Shown: in pieces, positions 51,023 through 59,800 of the stretch
Numbering within the stretch: the stretch's first letter is position 1
Layout of the letters: every line of letters begins with the position of its first letter
Assembly: GCA_038217425.1 (NCBI GenBank)
Contig: JBBQPM010000004.1
Span: 1 to 64,000, forward strand
From: JAIEPT01 sp038217425
Lineage (GTDB): Bacteria; Planctomycetota; Planctomycetia; Gemmatales; Gemmataceae
DNA length: 64,000 nucleotides
Reading direction: 5' to 3'
The notes under the pieces: generated by a model
Database searches by the model: none
The model's input: the letters and a program-made list of their open reading frames with translations, nothing else
Told to the model about the DNA's origin: nothing
Made by a program: the position numbers and the translations under genes

Positions 51023-52438
51023 TCACTCAATCACCACGCTGTCGCCCCGCTCGGGATACGCGACATCGGCAAACCCAAGCGATTCGAGCGTGGCTTTGAG
51101 GGCCAGCGCTTGATCCGCTTCGCCGTGCACGAGCCGCGTCTTCTTGAACTGCCCTGCGAGCGGAGCCAGGGCCGCGCGAAAGTCGGCGCTGTCGGCATGG
51201 CTCGAGAAGCCGTTCATGACCACGACCTCGGCCCGGAGCGGGATGAACTGGTCGTGAATCCGCACCTCGGGCCGACGTTCGACGAGCCGCCTGCCGAGCG
51301 TATCGGGCGCCTGATAGCCGATGATCGCGACGGTGTTACGGGCGTCGCTGATGTTGTACTTGAGATGATGTACGATCCGTCCCATTTCGCACATACCGCT
51401 GGCCGCGATCACCACGCATGGCTCCTTGCGCATGTTAAGTTCCTTGCTCTCCTGCACGGAACGCGTGTAGCGCACGAGCTTTCGGCCGAAGAGATCGGGA
51501 TCGCGGCTCAGCACCAGGGCGGTCTCCTCGTCGAAGCACTCCGGGTGCAGCCTGAAGACTTCCGTCGCCGCCACCGCGAGCGGGCTGTCGACGAAGATCG
51601 GAATCGTCGGCAGCTTCCCCTCGGCGATGACCTTGTGCAGGAAATAGACGACGTTCTGCGTGCGTCCCAGGCTGAAGGCGGGGAAGAAGACTTTGCCGCC
51701 GCGCTCGAAGGTGCGCTGGATGACGGCAACGAGATCGTCGGCCAATTCTTCGATGGGAGGATGCACGCGCCCGCCGTAGGTACTTTCGCAGATAAGGAGG
51801 TCGGCAGGCGGAATCGGTTCCGGGTCGCGCAGGATCGGAGTCCCCTTACGTCCGAGGTCGCCGGTGAAGGTGACTGTGACGTCGCGCTCGGCGCCGGCGA
51901 GGGTCAAGTGGATCATTGCCGAGCCGAGGAGATGTCCCGCGTCCAGAAAGCGAAACGTCAGCTTGCGGTCGATGGCCACGGGGCGGTGGTACGGCGCCGT
52001 CTGCACTTGTTTCAGTGTTCGCACCACGTCGCGAAAGGCGAAGAGGGGCTCGATCTTCGGCGTCCCCGGGGGGCGTTTGTGATTGAGGAAGTGGGCATCT
52101 TCCTCCTGGATATGAGCCGCGTCTTCGAGCATCACCGCGAGCAGATCGCGCGTCGCCGGGGTGCAGTAGATCGGTCCGCTGAAACCCATTCGCACCAGGT
52201 GCGGCAAGTTGCCGATGTGATCGATGTGCCCGTGACTGAGAATGACGGCGTCGATCTCGCTCGGCGTGAACGGAAATGTGCGGTTGCGTTGATACGCCTC
52301 GGCCCGTCGTCCCTGAAAGATGCCGCAGTCCAGGAGCACCTTCATGCCGCGCGTCTCGACCAAATGCATCGACCCCGTCACGGTATGGGCGGCGCCCCAG
52401 AACGTGACCCTCGGCGGAACGGACGCTTTGCGAGCCAT
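51023..52438 (-). CDS. Beta-CASP metallo-beta-lactamase RNA nuclease
   Basis: A 471-residue protein of the metallo-beta-lactamase/beta-CASP class, like the CPSF73-related bacterial and archaeal RNA exonucleases. The metal-binding motif SHGHIDH, the later CESTYGG and AASGMCEMG and the C-terminal GFSSHADS are all present. It begins MARKASVPPRVTFWGAAHTVTGS with GAGGGA upstream of the ATG. A longer in-frame start would add about 59 residues translated through a repeat and is rejected. Confidence 0.88.
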   Translation of the reverse strand: MARKASVPPRVTFWGAAHTVTGSMHLVETRGMKVLLDCGIFQGRRAEAYQRNRTFPFTPSEIDAVILSHGHIDHIGNLPHLVRMGFSGPIYCTPATRDLLAVMLEDAAHIQEEDAHFLNHKRPPGTPKIEPLFAFRDVVRTLKQVQTAPYHRPVAIDRKLTFRFLDAGHLLGSAMIHLTLAGAERDVTVTFTGDLGRKGTPILRDPEPIPPADLLICESTYGGRVHPPIEELADDLVAVIQRTFERGGKVFFPAFSLGRTQNVVYFLHKVIAEGKLPTIPIFVDSPLAVAATEVFRLHPECFDEETALVLSRDPDLFGRKLVRYTRSVQESKELNMRKEPCVVIAASGMCEMGRIVHHLKYNISDARNTVAIIGYQAPDTLGRRLVERRPEVRIHDQFIPLRAEVVVMNGFSSHADSADFRAALAPLAGQFKKTRLVHGEADQALALKATLESLGFADVAYPERGDSVVIE

Positions 52439-52464
52439 GGAGATCCCTCGTTTGCATTCGTCAA

Positions 52465-52538
52465 GGAGCCGCGACCGCCAGCCAGGGCGCGGCATGAAGT
52501 TCCCTGGCACGTAAAACCGCTGCCTGGCGGTCGCTGCT
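52465..52538. repeat. Imperfect inverted repeat upstream of the beta-CASP gene
   Basis: GGAGCCGCGACCGCCAG on the left and CTGGCGGTCGCTGCT on the right pair with one or two mismatches; GCCAGGG/CCCTGGC forms an inner stem. The GGAGCCGCGACCG start is shared with the element at 62761, so both belong to one family. Confidence 0.6.
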
Positions 52539-52655
52539 GATTCGAAGGTCGGACTTTGTGCAACGCACGCAACAGTTCCGAATTTGAAGCGCGTTCGGCC
52601 TTCGAAAGCTTTCAAAGCAGCGACTTTACGAGCGTTCGCTCATCGTGCGACGTGC

Positions 52656-53606
52656 TCACTCCCCGAAGAACGATGCGCGCAGCACCTCCGGCTTTAGCCC
52701 GCCGAAGCGGAAGCAGCGGCCCGTACTCAGGTTGTTGATGACGATCTCCGCGGGGCTGAAGAGCATCGGGTCGATCTCGTAAAACTTCTGGTTGTAACGC
52801 TTGAAGATCTCGGCGAACGGCTCGCCGAAGTCGGCGCTGCCGCTCGAGGGAACCTTCGGGCCCACTTCCGCGATGAGGTCGTCCTGCGATTGCACCCATA
52901 ACTGCACGCGGGCGCCGTAGAGGATGGCGTCGTTGGTTCGGCCGATCGCGATCAGTTCGCTGTTGGCGACGGGCGGCAACGGAGCGGAGCCGAACGCGGA
53001 GACGACCTGGTTCAAGTCGAAGTCGAGCTGATGCAGCTTGTGCAGCGCGGTTTCAACCGCGCGGGCCACCACCTGGACATTGCCCGCCTGGCTGGCGGCG
53101 GGGGCGGCGAGCAACGTGATCTTGTTCGGCGGAATTTTCAGGGCCTCCGCTAAATGCGCGACGACGGCGTCGTCGGGGAGTTTGCGCGTCTCGAGGCAGC
53201 CGACCGCGACGGGCGACGTCTCTCGTCCAGGGATTTTGTCGTAGATCTCCTCCTGGCCGTAGGCGGCGCGGAAGGGGCCCGAACCCATGGCGAAATACTT
53301 ATCGACCGCGACCTGCCAGCCAGCGTACTGCGACGCCATGCAAGCGAGGATCGGGGCGTCGCTCGAGACGACGACCAACGGTAAGCCGAGAGTATCGCCG
53401 GGGACGATCGAAACTTCCGCCTGGCCGGCGAGGCAGACGCGCGCCAGGGCGAGGCCCGCCTGGATGCCGCCGGGGGCTTTGATGCCGCAGTCGAGGAGTT
53501 TGGCGCCGCTGGGCGTCGTCGTTACCTGGATGCGGAGGCTGGCGGCGCTATTGGCCATGAAGTCGGCGAGCCGGCTGGCGCGCTCGTTCAGAGTGGGTTG
53601 GGCCAC
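52656..53606 (-). CDS. mch: Methenyltetrahydromethanopterin cyclohydrolase
   Basis: Mch converts methenyl- to formyl-tetrahydromethanopterin in the archaeal-type C1 pathway that some planctomycetes and methylotrophs share. The 316-residue length and the sequence fit: LNERASRLADFMANSAASL, CGIKAPGGIQAGLALARVCLAG, ACMASQYAGWQVAVDKYFAMGSGP and GRTNDAILYGA. The start is a GTG with AAAGGA eight bases upstream. It is the third gene in the ruvX/ATP-grasp/mch run. Confidence 0.93.
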   Translation of the reverse strand: MAQPTLNERASRLADFMANSAASLRIQVTTTPSGAKLLDCGIKAPGGIQAGLALARVCLAGQAEVSIVPGDTLGLPLVVVSSDAPILACMASQYAGWQVAVDKYFAMGSGPFRAAYGQEEIYDKIPGRETSPVAVGCLETRKLPDDAVVAHLAEALKIPPNKITLLAAPAASQAGNVQVVARAVETALHKLHQLDFDLNQVVSAFGSAPLPPVANSELIAIGRTNDAILYGARVQLWVQSQDDLIAEVGPKVPSSGSADFGEPFAEIFKRYNQKFYEIDPMLFSPAEIVINNLSTGRCFRFGGLKPEVLRASFFGE

Positions 53607-53653
53607 GCGGGTTCCTTTCAACGTCGGGGGATGCAGGGCACGAAACATCGCTA

Positions 53654-54685
53654 TCATACCGGCTCAAGGGGGCCGCTCAAGCTAATCCCGGAAAATCCGC
53701 AGGCACGCAGCACCTCGGCCGACTTCGCTCGCAGCACCCTGGCACAATCGTCCTCGGCGAACACGGTAAGAATTGGTTGACCGCGCGACACCGGGGTGTC
53801 GCGGGCAGGGATGTCGGCGTACGGGACTTGCAAACTCTCGAGCGGACGCTCAAGTGCTTCGAGCCAGGGACCTTGCGCGGGAAATGGGAAGTCCGCGGGA
53901 GCGTAGACGATGGCTTTGCCGTGAATTCGCCCGTCGGCGCGATGGCGTTCGATCACTTCATATGAGGCGGCGTAGCGCGGATTGACCTCGAGGAGGAACG
54001 CCTGGCGATCGCACAGGATGAAGTCGATGCCGAACAAGTCGGGGAGGTTCAGACTTCTGCTCCAGACGCGGAGCGTTTCGAGCACGTCCGCGGTCACGGA
54101 AAGCGGCGTGACGTTTCCTGCGTAGGCGAAGTGGGGCGTCACGAGTTGTTCGCTGACGCCGAGCAGTTCTTGGCCGCGGAATAGGGCCGAGCCGACGACG
54201 CCATTCAGACGCTCTTGAAAGTAGACGCGCTGCGGATCGAACTCGGATCCCGCCGTCCAGAGCCGGACGCCGAGCCCCCCTGCGGAACGATACGCTTTCA
54301 CGAACATCGGCACGTCGAGATCGGGCATGTGCGAGGTGCGCGGGAACGGCAGATGATGCCGCGCTGCCAACTCCGCGAGATAGAACGGATCCCGCACGCG
54401 ACGGATGTCGGCCACCGACGGACCGAGCAGCGGACGCGGGATTTGCTCGAGAATCTCGGGATAATTTTCGAGCCCGCCGGTGAACCTCCACGGTACGTTC
54501 GGGGCGTCGTCGAACAGCGCCGGCAGACCTTGCGGATAGTCCTCGAGCGAGATCGTCTTGACGAGACAGCGGCGGGCGAGGTCGACGTCGGCGAACAAAT
54601 CGATGCACCACGGTTCGCGCCCCTCGCGCAGCATCGATGCGGCCAGGGCGCGGACGCTGGCGCCGACCACGATCACGTCAGCCAT
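53654..54685 (-). CDS. ATP-grasp family ligase adjacent to mch
   Basis: A 343-residue ATP-grasp protein. It has the preceding nucleotide-binding-like start (MADVIVVGASVRALAASMLR), VPMFVKAYRSAGGLGVRLW as the ATP-binding loop, and FGIDFILCDRQAFLLEVNPRYAASYEV as the metal-binding GxDxx...EVNPR motif. In methylotroph clusters an ATP-grasp gene lies beside mch and is linked to tetrahydromethanopterin synthesis or C1 transfer, so a similar role is inferred. Its start overlaps the stop of ruvX by 8 bp. Confidence 0.8.
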   Translation of the reverse strand: MADVIVVGASVRALAASMLREGREPWCIDLFADVDLARRCLVKTISLEDYPQGLPALFDDAPNVPWRFTGGLENYPEILEQIPRPLLGPSVADIRRVRDPFYLAELAARHHLPFPRTSHMPDLDVPMFVKAYRSAGGLGVRLWTAGSEFDPQRVYFQERLNGVVGSALFRGQELLGVSEQLVTPHFAYAGNVTPLSVTADVLETLRVWSRSLNLPDLFGIDFILCDRQAFLLEVNPRYAASYEVIERHRADGRIHGKAIVYAPADFPFPAQGPWLEALERPLESLQVPYADIPARDTPVSRGQPILTVFAEDDCARVLRAKSAEVLRACGFSGISLSGPLEPV

Positions 54686-55100
54686 CGGGGCAGCCCGCTT
54701 CGAGGTACGCTTGCAACATCATCTGAGCGGCGACGCGGTCGCGCCTCTCCTTCCGGCGTTTGTGCGAAAGCCCCGCGTTCCACAGTTCGCGCTCGGCGAT
54801 GCGCGTGGTAAAACGCTCGTCGTAAAACGCAATCGGTAGTCCGGTCCATTCCGCAACCTGGGCGCCGAACGCGCGAGCCTTCTCCGCCTGCACGCCTTCG
54901 CGGCCGTCCGTGTGCATCGGCAAACCGATGACGATCGACTTCACGTCCTCGTCGGCGACTACTTTGCGCAGATAAGCTGCATCGCGAGCGGACCCCTTGC
55001 GCGTGTAGGTCTCCAGCGGCGAGGCGAGCATGCGGGTGACGTCGCAAATGGCCAGGCCCCAGCGGACCTCGCCCGGATCGATGGCTAAGATTCGGCTCAT
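54678..55100 (-). CDS. ruvX: Putative Holliday-junction resolvase / pre-16S rRNA nuclease
   Basis: A 140-residue YqgF/RuvX protein that matures 16S rRNA or resolves junctions. RNase-H-like motifs are seen: ILAIDPGEVRWGLAICD, IVIGLPMHTDGREG and FYDERFTT. The length fits the family (about 138). ATG at 55100 or 55109 are both possible; neither has a strong ribosome site. It overlaps the ATP-grasp gene and begins divergently from the tRNA-Phe gene. Confidence 0.9.
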   Translation of the reverse strand: MSRILAIDPGEVRWGLAICDVTRMLASPLETYTRKGSARDAAYLRKVVADEDVKSIVIGLPMHTDGREGVQAEKARAFGAQVAEWTGLPIAFYDERFTTRIAERELWNAGLSHKRRKERRDRVAAQMMLQAYLEAGCPDG

Positions 55101-55177
55101 GGACTTCATTATATATCGTCTGCGAACCCGTTTTCGCTTCTTGACGTCCTTCTTCTCGGTCATACAAAAAGGTTTCG

Positions 55178-55250
55178 GGTGAGATAGCTCAGCTGGTAGA
55201 GCGGAGCCCTGAAAAGGCTTAGGTCGCCGGTTCAAATCCGGCTCTCACCA
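55178..55250 (+). tRNA. tRNA-Phe (anticodon GAA)
   Basis: A full cloverleaf is visible: acceptor GGTGAGA/TCTCACC, D arm GCTCAGCTGGTAGAGC, anticodon stem GAGCC/GGCTT around CTGAAAA (anticodon GAA), T arm GCCGG-TTCAAAT-CCGGC, discriminator A. The 3' CCA is not encoded. Length 73 nt. Confidence 0.97.
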
Positions 55251-55293
55251 CTCTCCACTTCCCAATCCATGCGCCCCCAACCCCTGCAACTGT

Positions 55294-55956
55294 ATGACTG
55301 CCGAAGTCACCTCAGCCGTGCAGGATTATCTGAAGACGATCCACAGTCTGGGGGGCGCTGAGCGCACGGTGTCGCCCGTCGAGATCGCCGCCAAGATGCG
55401 CGTGCGCGGCCCCTCCGTCACCGGCATGCTCAAACGTCTGGCGGAGCAGGGGTTGATTCAGTACGAAGTTCGTCGAGGCGCGCAGTTGAGTCCGGAGGGA
55501 ATTGCCCAGGCGCGGCGCGTCATTCGCCGACACCGACTCGTGGAACTTTTTCTGACGAAGGTTTTGGGTCTCGACTGGAGCGAGGTGGACGCCGAGGCCG
55601 ACGCGCTGGAGCACGCCATTTCGCCGCGGTTGGAAGCGGCGCTCGCGCGGCACCTGGGAGAACCGCTTGAGGATCCGCACGGACATCCGATCCCGACGGC
55701 ACTCGGGGTGCTCGCCACGCGCGATCTGCTGACGCTGAACCAGTTCCGGGCGGGCCAAAGCGTGCTCATCCGCGAGGCGCAGGACGATAATCCCGAACGC
55801 TTGCGGCGCTGGCAATCGCAAGGGCTGGTCCCGGGCGCCGTCGTGCAGTTTCTAAGCTATCAACCGCTCGACGATCTCTTTCACCTCCAGATCGGCGAAG
55901 AGACGATGCACGTCGGCAGCGAGGGATTATTGGGACTGCGCGGCGAGTTGGCGTGA
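55294..55956 (+). CDS. DtxR/MntR-family metal-dependent regulator
   Basis: A 220-residue repressor with an N-terminal winged helix (VQDYLKTIHSLGG, VSPVEIAAKMRVRGPSVTGMLKRLAEQGLI). The DtxR dimerisation/metal domain follows (GIAQARRVIRRHRLVELFL, DALEHAISPRLEAAL, DPHGHPIPT), then a C-terminal FeoA-like SH3 domain. It would sense Fe(II) or Mn(II) and could regulate feoB at 17787. It lies 44 bp after tRNA-Phe. Confidence 0.9.
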   Translation: MTAEVTSAVQDYLKTIHSLGGAERTVSPVEIAAKMRVRGPSVTGMLKRLAEQGLIQYEVRRGAQLSPEGIAQARRVIRRHRLVELFLTKVLGLDWSEVDAEADALEHAISPRLEAALARHLGEPLEDPHGHPIPTALGVLATRDLLTLNQFRAGQSVLIREAQDDNPERLRRWQSQGLVPGAVVQFLSYQPLDDLFHLQIGEETMHVGSEGLLGLRGELA

Positions 55957-55960
55957 TTGC

Positions 55961-56002
55961 ATTCGTTGAGCGTTCGCAGCACGCCGCGAGCGCTCAACGA
56001 AT
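55961..56002. terminator. Hairpin between convergent DtxR and DUF1501 genes
   Basis: ATTCGTTGAGCGTTCGC, eight bases, GCGAGCGCTCAACGAAT: a 17-bp stem with one G-T. No T-run follows, so it could be a repeat element or a bidirectional 3'-end structure. Confidence 0.6.
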
Positions 56003-56043
56003 CCATCGGCTACTTCTGCAAATGATCGAAACGAATCGGCTGC

Positions 56044-57384
56044 TTACGCCAAAATCTGCGTGATCGGCTGCGCCCCATGGTCGGCGAGGCGGATCGGTCG
56101 GCCCACGTTGGACATGTTCTGCTTCGTCGGATCCAATCCCAACGCCATCTGCAGCGTCGCCAGGAAATCGGGGACGCTGACGCTGCGCGGGCCTTCGACC
56201 GTCATGCCGTCGGGACTGGTGGCGCCGAACGCCTGGCCGCCGCGGATGCCGCCGCCGGCGAGCACCGTCGTCCAGGCGGTCGGATAATGTTCCCGGCCCG
56301 TGCCGTTGGTAATCCTCGGCGTGCGGCCGAACTCTCCCATCCACACAATCGTCGTCGTTTCGAGCAAACCCCGATCGCGCAGGTCGCGCATCAGCGTCGC
56401 CCAGGCGGGGTCGAGGACTTCGCTGAGCCGTCGGACCTGGTTGAAATTGTCGTTGTGCGTGTCCCAGCCGAGAAAGTTGTTGGCGATATTGCCCAGCGTC
56501 ACTTCGACGAATGGCACGCCGCGCTCGACGAGTCGGCGGGCTAATAGACAGCCCTGAGCGAACAGATTGCGGCCATAGCGATCGCGGAGTGCGGAGGATT
56601 CAGCGTCGAGATCGAACGCGGCCCGGCCGGTATCGCGCATCAGGCGGACCGCGCGGTCGTACGTCGTCTGATGGCCGCGGGCGGTCTCTTGCGGGTGACG
56701 GGCGACGAAGTCGCGTTGCAGGTCGCCCAGCAAGCTCACGCGCGATTCGAGCTGATTTTCCGCGAGGTTGGCGGGCATCAGCAAGTCGGGGACGCGTAGG
56801 GCTTCGGCGTAGTTGGCTGGGTTGTTCGGTTGGCCGAAGTTGTTAAATTGGTTCGATTCGCCGACGATGAGCGGCGCGAACTGCGGGCCGAGGAAGCCGG
56901 ACGTGTAGGCCTGTGGGCTGAAGGCGCGGTAGGGGGCGATGCTGACGAAATCGGGGAGAGCCGACTGCGGATCGGAGAGTTCCTTGGCGACGAGGGAGCC
57001 GAGCGTGGGATACTGGATGGGCCCCTGGGGCATGTAGCCCGTGCGCAGGTAGTAGGTGCCGCGGGTGTGGTCGCCTTCGCGGGTGCTCATGGAGCGGATG
57101 ACGGCAAGGTTTTCGGATTCCTGGGCGAGCATCGGCAGATGTTCGCTGATGCGTAGGCCGGGGGAGCGGGTGGCGATGTCGCGGAAGGGTCCGCCGTTGG
57201 CGTGGCCGGGCTTGAGATCGAAGGTATCGGTTTGGCTGGGGCCCCCGTTCATCCAGAGGAGGATGCAGGACCGCTTGCGTGCAGGATCGTGGGAGGACGC
57301 GCGGGCGAGTTCCGGGAGGAAGCCGGAGAGGGAAAGTCCCGCGAGGGACAGGACGCATTCTCGCCGAGTGAAGTTAGACCGCAT
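56044..57384 (-). CDS. DUF1501 family protein (second copy)
   Basis: A 446-residue protein with a Tat-like N-terminus (FTRRECVLSLAGLSLSGFL) and the DUF1501 hallmarks: LLWMNGGPSQTDTFDLKPGHANGG, VIRSMSTREGDHTRGTYYLRTGY and IVWMGEFGRTPRITNGTGREHYP. It is related to the copy at 29925, but no DUF1549 gene is beside it here. GGAGG lies just upstream of the ATG. Role unknown, as for the family. Confidence 0.9.
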   Translation of the reverse strand: MRSNFTRRECVLSLAGLSLSGFLPELARASSHDPARKRSCILLWMNGGPSQTDTFDLKPGHANGGPFRDIATRSPGLRISEHLPMLAQESENLAVIRSMSTREGDHTRGTYYLRTGYMPQGPIQYPTLGSLVAKELSDPQSALPDFVSIAPYRAFSPQAYTSGFLGPQFAPLIVGESNQFNNFGQPNNPANYAEALRVPDLLMPANLAENQLESRVSLLGDLQRDFVARHPQETARGHQTTYDRAVRLMRDTGRAAFDLDAESSALRDRYGRNLFAQGCLLARRLVERGVPFVEVTLGNIANNFLGWDTHNDNFNQVRRLSEVLDPAWATLMRDLRDRGLLETTTIVWMGEFGRTPRITNGTGREHYPTAWTTVLAGGGIRGGQAFGATSPDGMTVEGPRSVSVPDFLATLQMALGLDPTKQNMSNVGRPIRLADHGAQPITQILA

Positions 57385-57643
57385 GGAGGCCTCCGGGAGA
57401 AGGGAAGTCACTTGGTGATCAGTCGCGGTGGGCCCTTCGCGCTGGGAAGTTCCGATCGATGGGTGGTTTCACGGAACCCGCAATCGCGAAGGGCTTACCT
57501 CGTCTGCATCCCTACCATTTGACTTTTCGCAAAATAGAAACGCGTGAGGCGGAGAATTCTAACCGAAAATTCCCTCTGAGCAAAGCGTGGGCCGCTTCAT
57601 ACGCTGATCCGTAAGGATATAAACGACGCGGAGAACGCACGCC

Positions 57644-59704
57644 ATGGCTCAGGATCCTCTCGTAACGACCAGCATCAACACGATTCGCACGCTCTCCATG
57701 GACGCCGTCCAGGCCGCCAACTCCGGCCACCCCGGCACGCCGATGGCTCTGGCCCCCGTCGCCTACGCCTTGTGGAACGACGTGCTGCGCTACGATCCGT
57801 CGGACCCCACCTGGCCCAACCGCGATCGCTTCGTCCTCTCCGTCGGCCATGCCAGCATGCTCCTGTATTCTGTCCTGCATCTCACCGGCGTCAAGCAAGT
57901 TACCAAGACGTATGAGATCCTCGACGAACCCGCGGTGTCGCTCGACGAGATCAAGAAGTTCCGCCAACTGGACAGCAAGACCCCCGGGCATCCCGAATAT
58001 CGCCACACCTCGGGCGTCGAAACGACGACCGGCCCGCTCGGCCAGGGCTTAGGGAACAGCGTCGGCATGGCCATCGCGGGCCGCTGGCTGGCGGCCACGT
58101 ACAACAAGCCTGGCTTCGAGGACCTGTACGACTTCCACGTCTACAGCCTGTGCGGCGACGGCTGCATGATGGAAGGGATCTCGCACGAAGCCGCCTCGCT
58201 CGCCGGGCATCTCAAGCTCGGCAACCTCTGCTGGATCTACGATAGCAACCACATCACCATCGAAGGCAAAACGTCGCTCGCATTCTCCGACGACACCGCC
58301 AAACGCTTCGAAGGTTACGGCTGGGAGGTTATCAAAGTCGCCGATGCCAACGATCTCGCTGCCCTCGCCCAGGCGTATGAAAAGGCCAAGGCGACGACCG
58401 ATCGCCCCACGCTCATCATTGTCACCAGCGTCATCGGTTGGGGCGCTCCCAACAAGGCGAACACCCACGGCGCCCACGGCGAACCGCTCGGCGACGAGGA
58501 AATTCGTCTGACGAAGAAAGCCTACGGCTGGCCCGAGGATGCGAAATTTTTCGTACCGCCGGGCGTCTACGAACATTTCCGTCAGGGCATCGGTTTACGG
58601 GGCAAGAAGCTGCGCGACGCCTGGTTCGCGAAGTTCAAGGAGTACCAGACGAAGTATCCCGACCTCGCGGACCAGATCCTGCGGATGCAGCGCCGCGAAC
58701 TCCCCGCCGGCTGGGACAAGGATCTGCCGACGTTCCCCGCCGACGCGAAGGGCCTGGCGACGCGCGATTCCTCGGGCAAGGTTCTTAACGTGCTCGCCAA
58801 GAACGTTCCCTGGCTGATCGGCGGCTCCGCGGATCTCGCGCCGTCGACGAAGACGAAGCTGACATTCGAAGGCGCCGGGGAACAGCAAGCCGCCACGCCG
58901 GGGGGCCGCAATTTTCACTACGGCGTGCGCGAACACGGCATGGCCGCGGCCCTCAACGGCATGGCGATGATGAAGGTCCGCCCCTTCGGCGCCGGGTTCG
59001 CCATCTTCAGCGATTACGGCCGACCGTCGATCCGCCTCAGCGCCCTTGCCGAGATTCCGACCATCCACGTCTTCACGCACGACTCGATCGGCGTTGGCGA
59101 GGACGGGCCCACGCATCAGCCGATCGAGCAGCTCGGTTCGCTGCGGATGATCCCGAACTTCATCCTGATCCGGCCCTGCGATGCCAACGAAGTCGTCGAG
59201 GCGTGGAAGGTCATCATGCAGCTCAAGAAGAACCCGTCGGCCCTCGCCCTGACCCGCCAAGCGCTGCCGACGCTCGACCGCACGAAGTACGCCCCCGCCA
59301 GCGGTCTGGCGAAAGGCGCGTACATCCTCTCCGACGCTCCCGGCGGCAAGCCCGACGTCATCCTCATCGCCACCGGCAGCGAAGTCTACCTGTGCCTCGA
59401 AGCTCAGGACACGCTGGCGAAGGACGGCATTAAGGCCCGCGTCGTCAGCATGCCGTGCACGGAGATTTTCGAGCAGCAGCCGCAAGCGTACCGCGAAGAG
59501 GTGTTGCCGCCCAGCGTGACCGCGCGCGTCTCGGTCGAGATGGGCACGGTCCACGGCTGGGAGAAGTACGTCGGCTGGAAGGGCGCCAGCATCGGCATGA
59601 CGACGTTTGGAGCCTCGGCTCCGTACCAGGCGCTGATGAAGCGTTTCGGGTTCACGACGGAGAACATCGTGGCCACGGCGAAGAAAGTCGTGAAGGGGAG
59701 TTAA
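57644..59704 (+). CDS. tkt: Transketolase
   Basis: Transketolase moves two-carbon units in the pentose phosphate pathway and uses thiamine diphosphate, the end product of the thiC pathway in this window. The 686-residue length is typical. N-terminal motifs are SMDAVQAANSGHPGTPMALAPVAY, GHASMLLYSVLHLTG and the TPP motif GDGCMMEGISHEA...WIYDSN. The central part includes FHYGVREHGMAAALNGMAM and HDSIGVGEDGPTHQPIEQL. It is a stand-alone gene. Confidence 0.96.
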   Translation: MAQDPLVTTSINTIRTLSMDAVQAANSGHPGTPMALAPVAYALWNDVLRYDPSDPTWPNRDRFVLSVGHASMLLYSVLHLTGVKQVTKTYEILDEPAVSLDEIKKFRQLDSKTPGHPEYRHTSGVETTTGPLGQGLGNSVGMAIAGRWLAATYNKPGFEDLYDFHVYSLCGDGCMMEGISHEAASLAGHLKLGNLCWIYDSNHITIEGKTSLAFSDDTAKRFEGYGWEVIKVADANDLAALAQAYEKAKATTDRPTLIIVTSVIGWGAPNKANTHGAHGEPLGDEEIRLTKKAYGWPEDAKFFVPPGVYEHFRQGIGLRGKKLRDAWFAKFKEYQTKYPDLADQILRMQRRELPAGWDKDLPTFPADAKGLATRDSSGKVLNVLAKNVPWLIGGSADLAPSTKTKLTFEGAGEQQAATPGGRNFHYGVREHGMAAALNGMAMMKVRPFGAGFAIFSDYGRPSIRLSALAEIPTIHVFTHDSIGVGEDGPTHQPIEQLGSLRMIPNFILIRPCDANEVVEAWKVIMQLKKNPSALALTRQALPTLDRTKYAPASGLAKGAYILSDAPGGKPDVILIATGSEVYLCLEAQDTLAKDGIKARVVSMPCTEIFEQQPQAYREEVLPPSVTARVSVEMGTVHGWEKYVGWKGASIGMTTFGASAPYQALMKRFGFTTENIVATAKKVVKGS

Positions 59705-59712
59705 AGACGATT

Positions 59713-59785
59713 AGCCACAGAGATCACAGAGAACACAGAGGAAAGGCATTGGGAATTCTCTGTGTCCTCTGTGACCTCTGTGGCT
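59713..59785. repeat. CACAGAG-type inverted repeat before purL
   Basis: Left arm AGCCACAGAGATCACAGAGA... (59713-59740) and right arm ...TCTGTGACCTCTGTGGCT (59758-59785) pair over 28 bp with two mismatches. It fills the tkt-purL gap and ends 15 bp before the purL start. Confidence 0.8.
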
Positions 59786-59800
59786 GATCTTGGAGTGAGC

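Noticed and set aside
51110..52540. 476-codon plus-strand frame opposite the beta-CASP nuclease
   Set aside because: Shadow frame of a gene with all metal-binding motifs intact.
57510..57643. A TTGACT box as transketolase promoter
   Set aside because: No -10 hexamer at 15-19 bp from it could be found.
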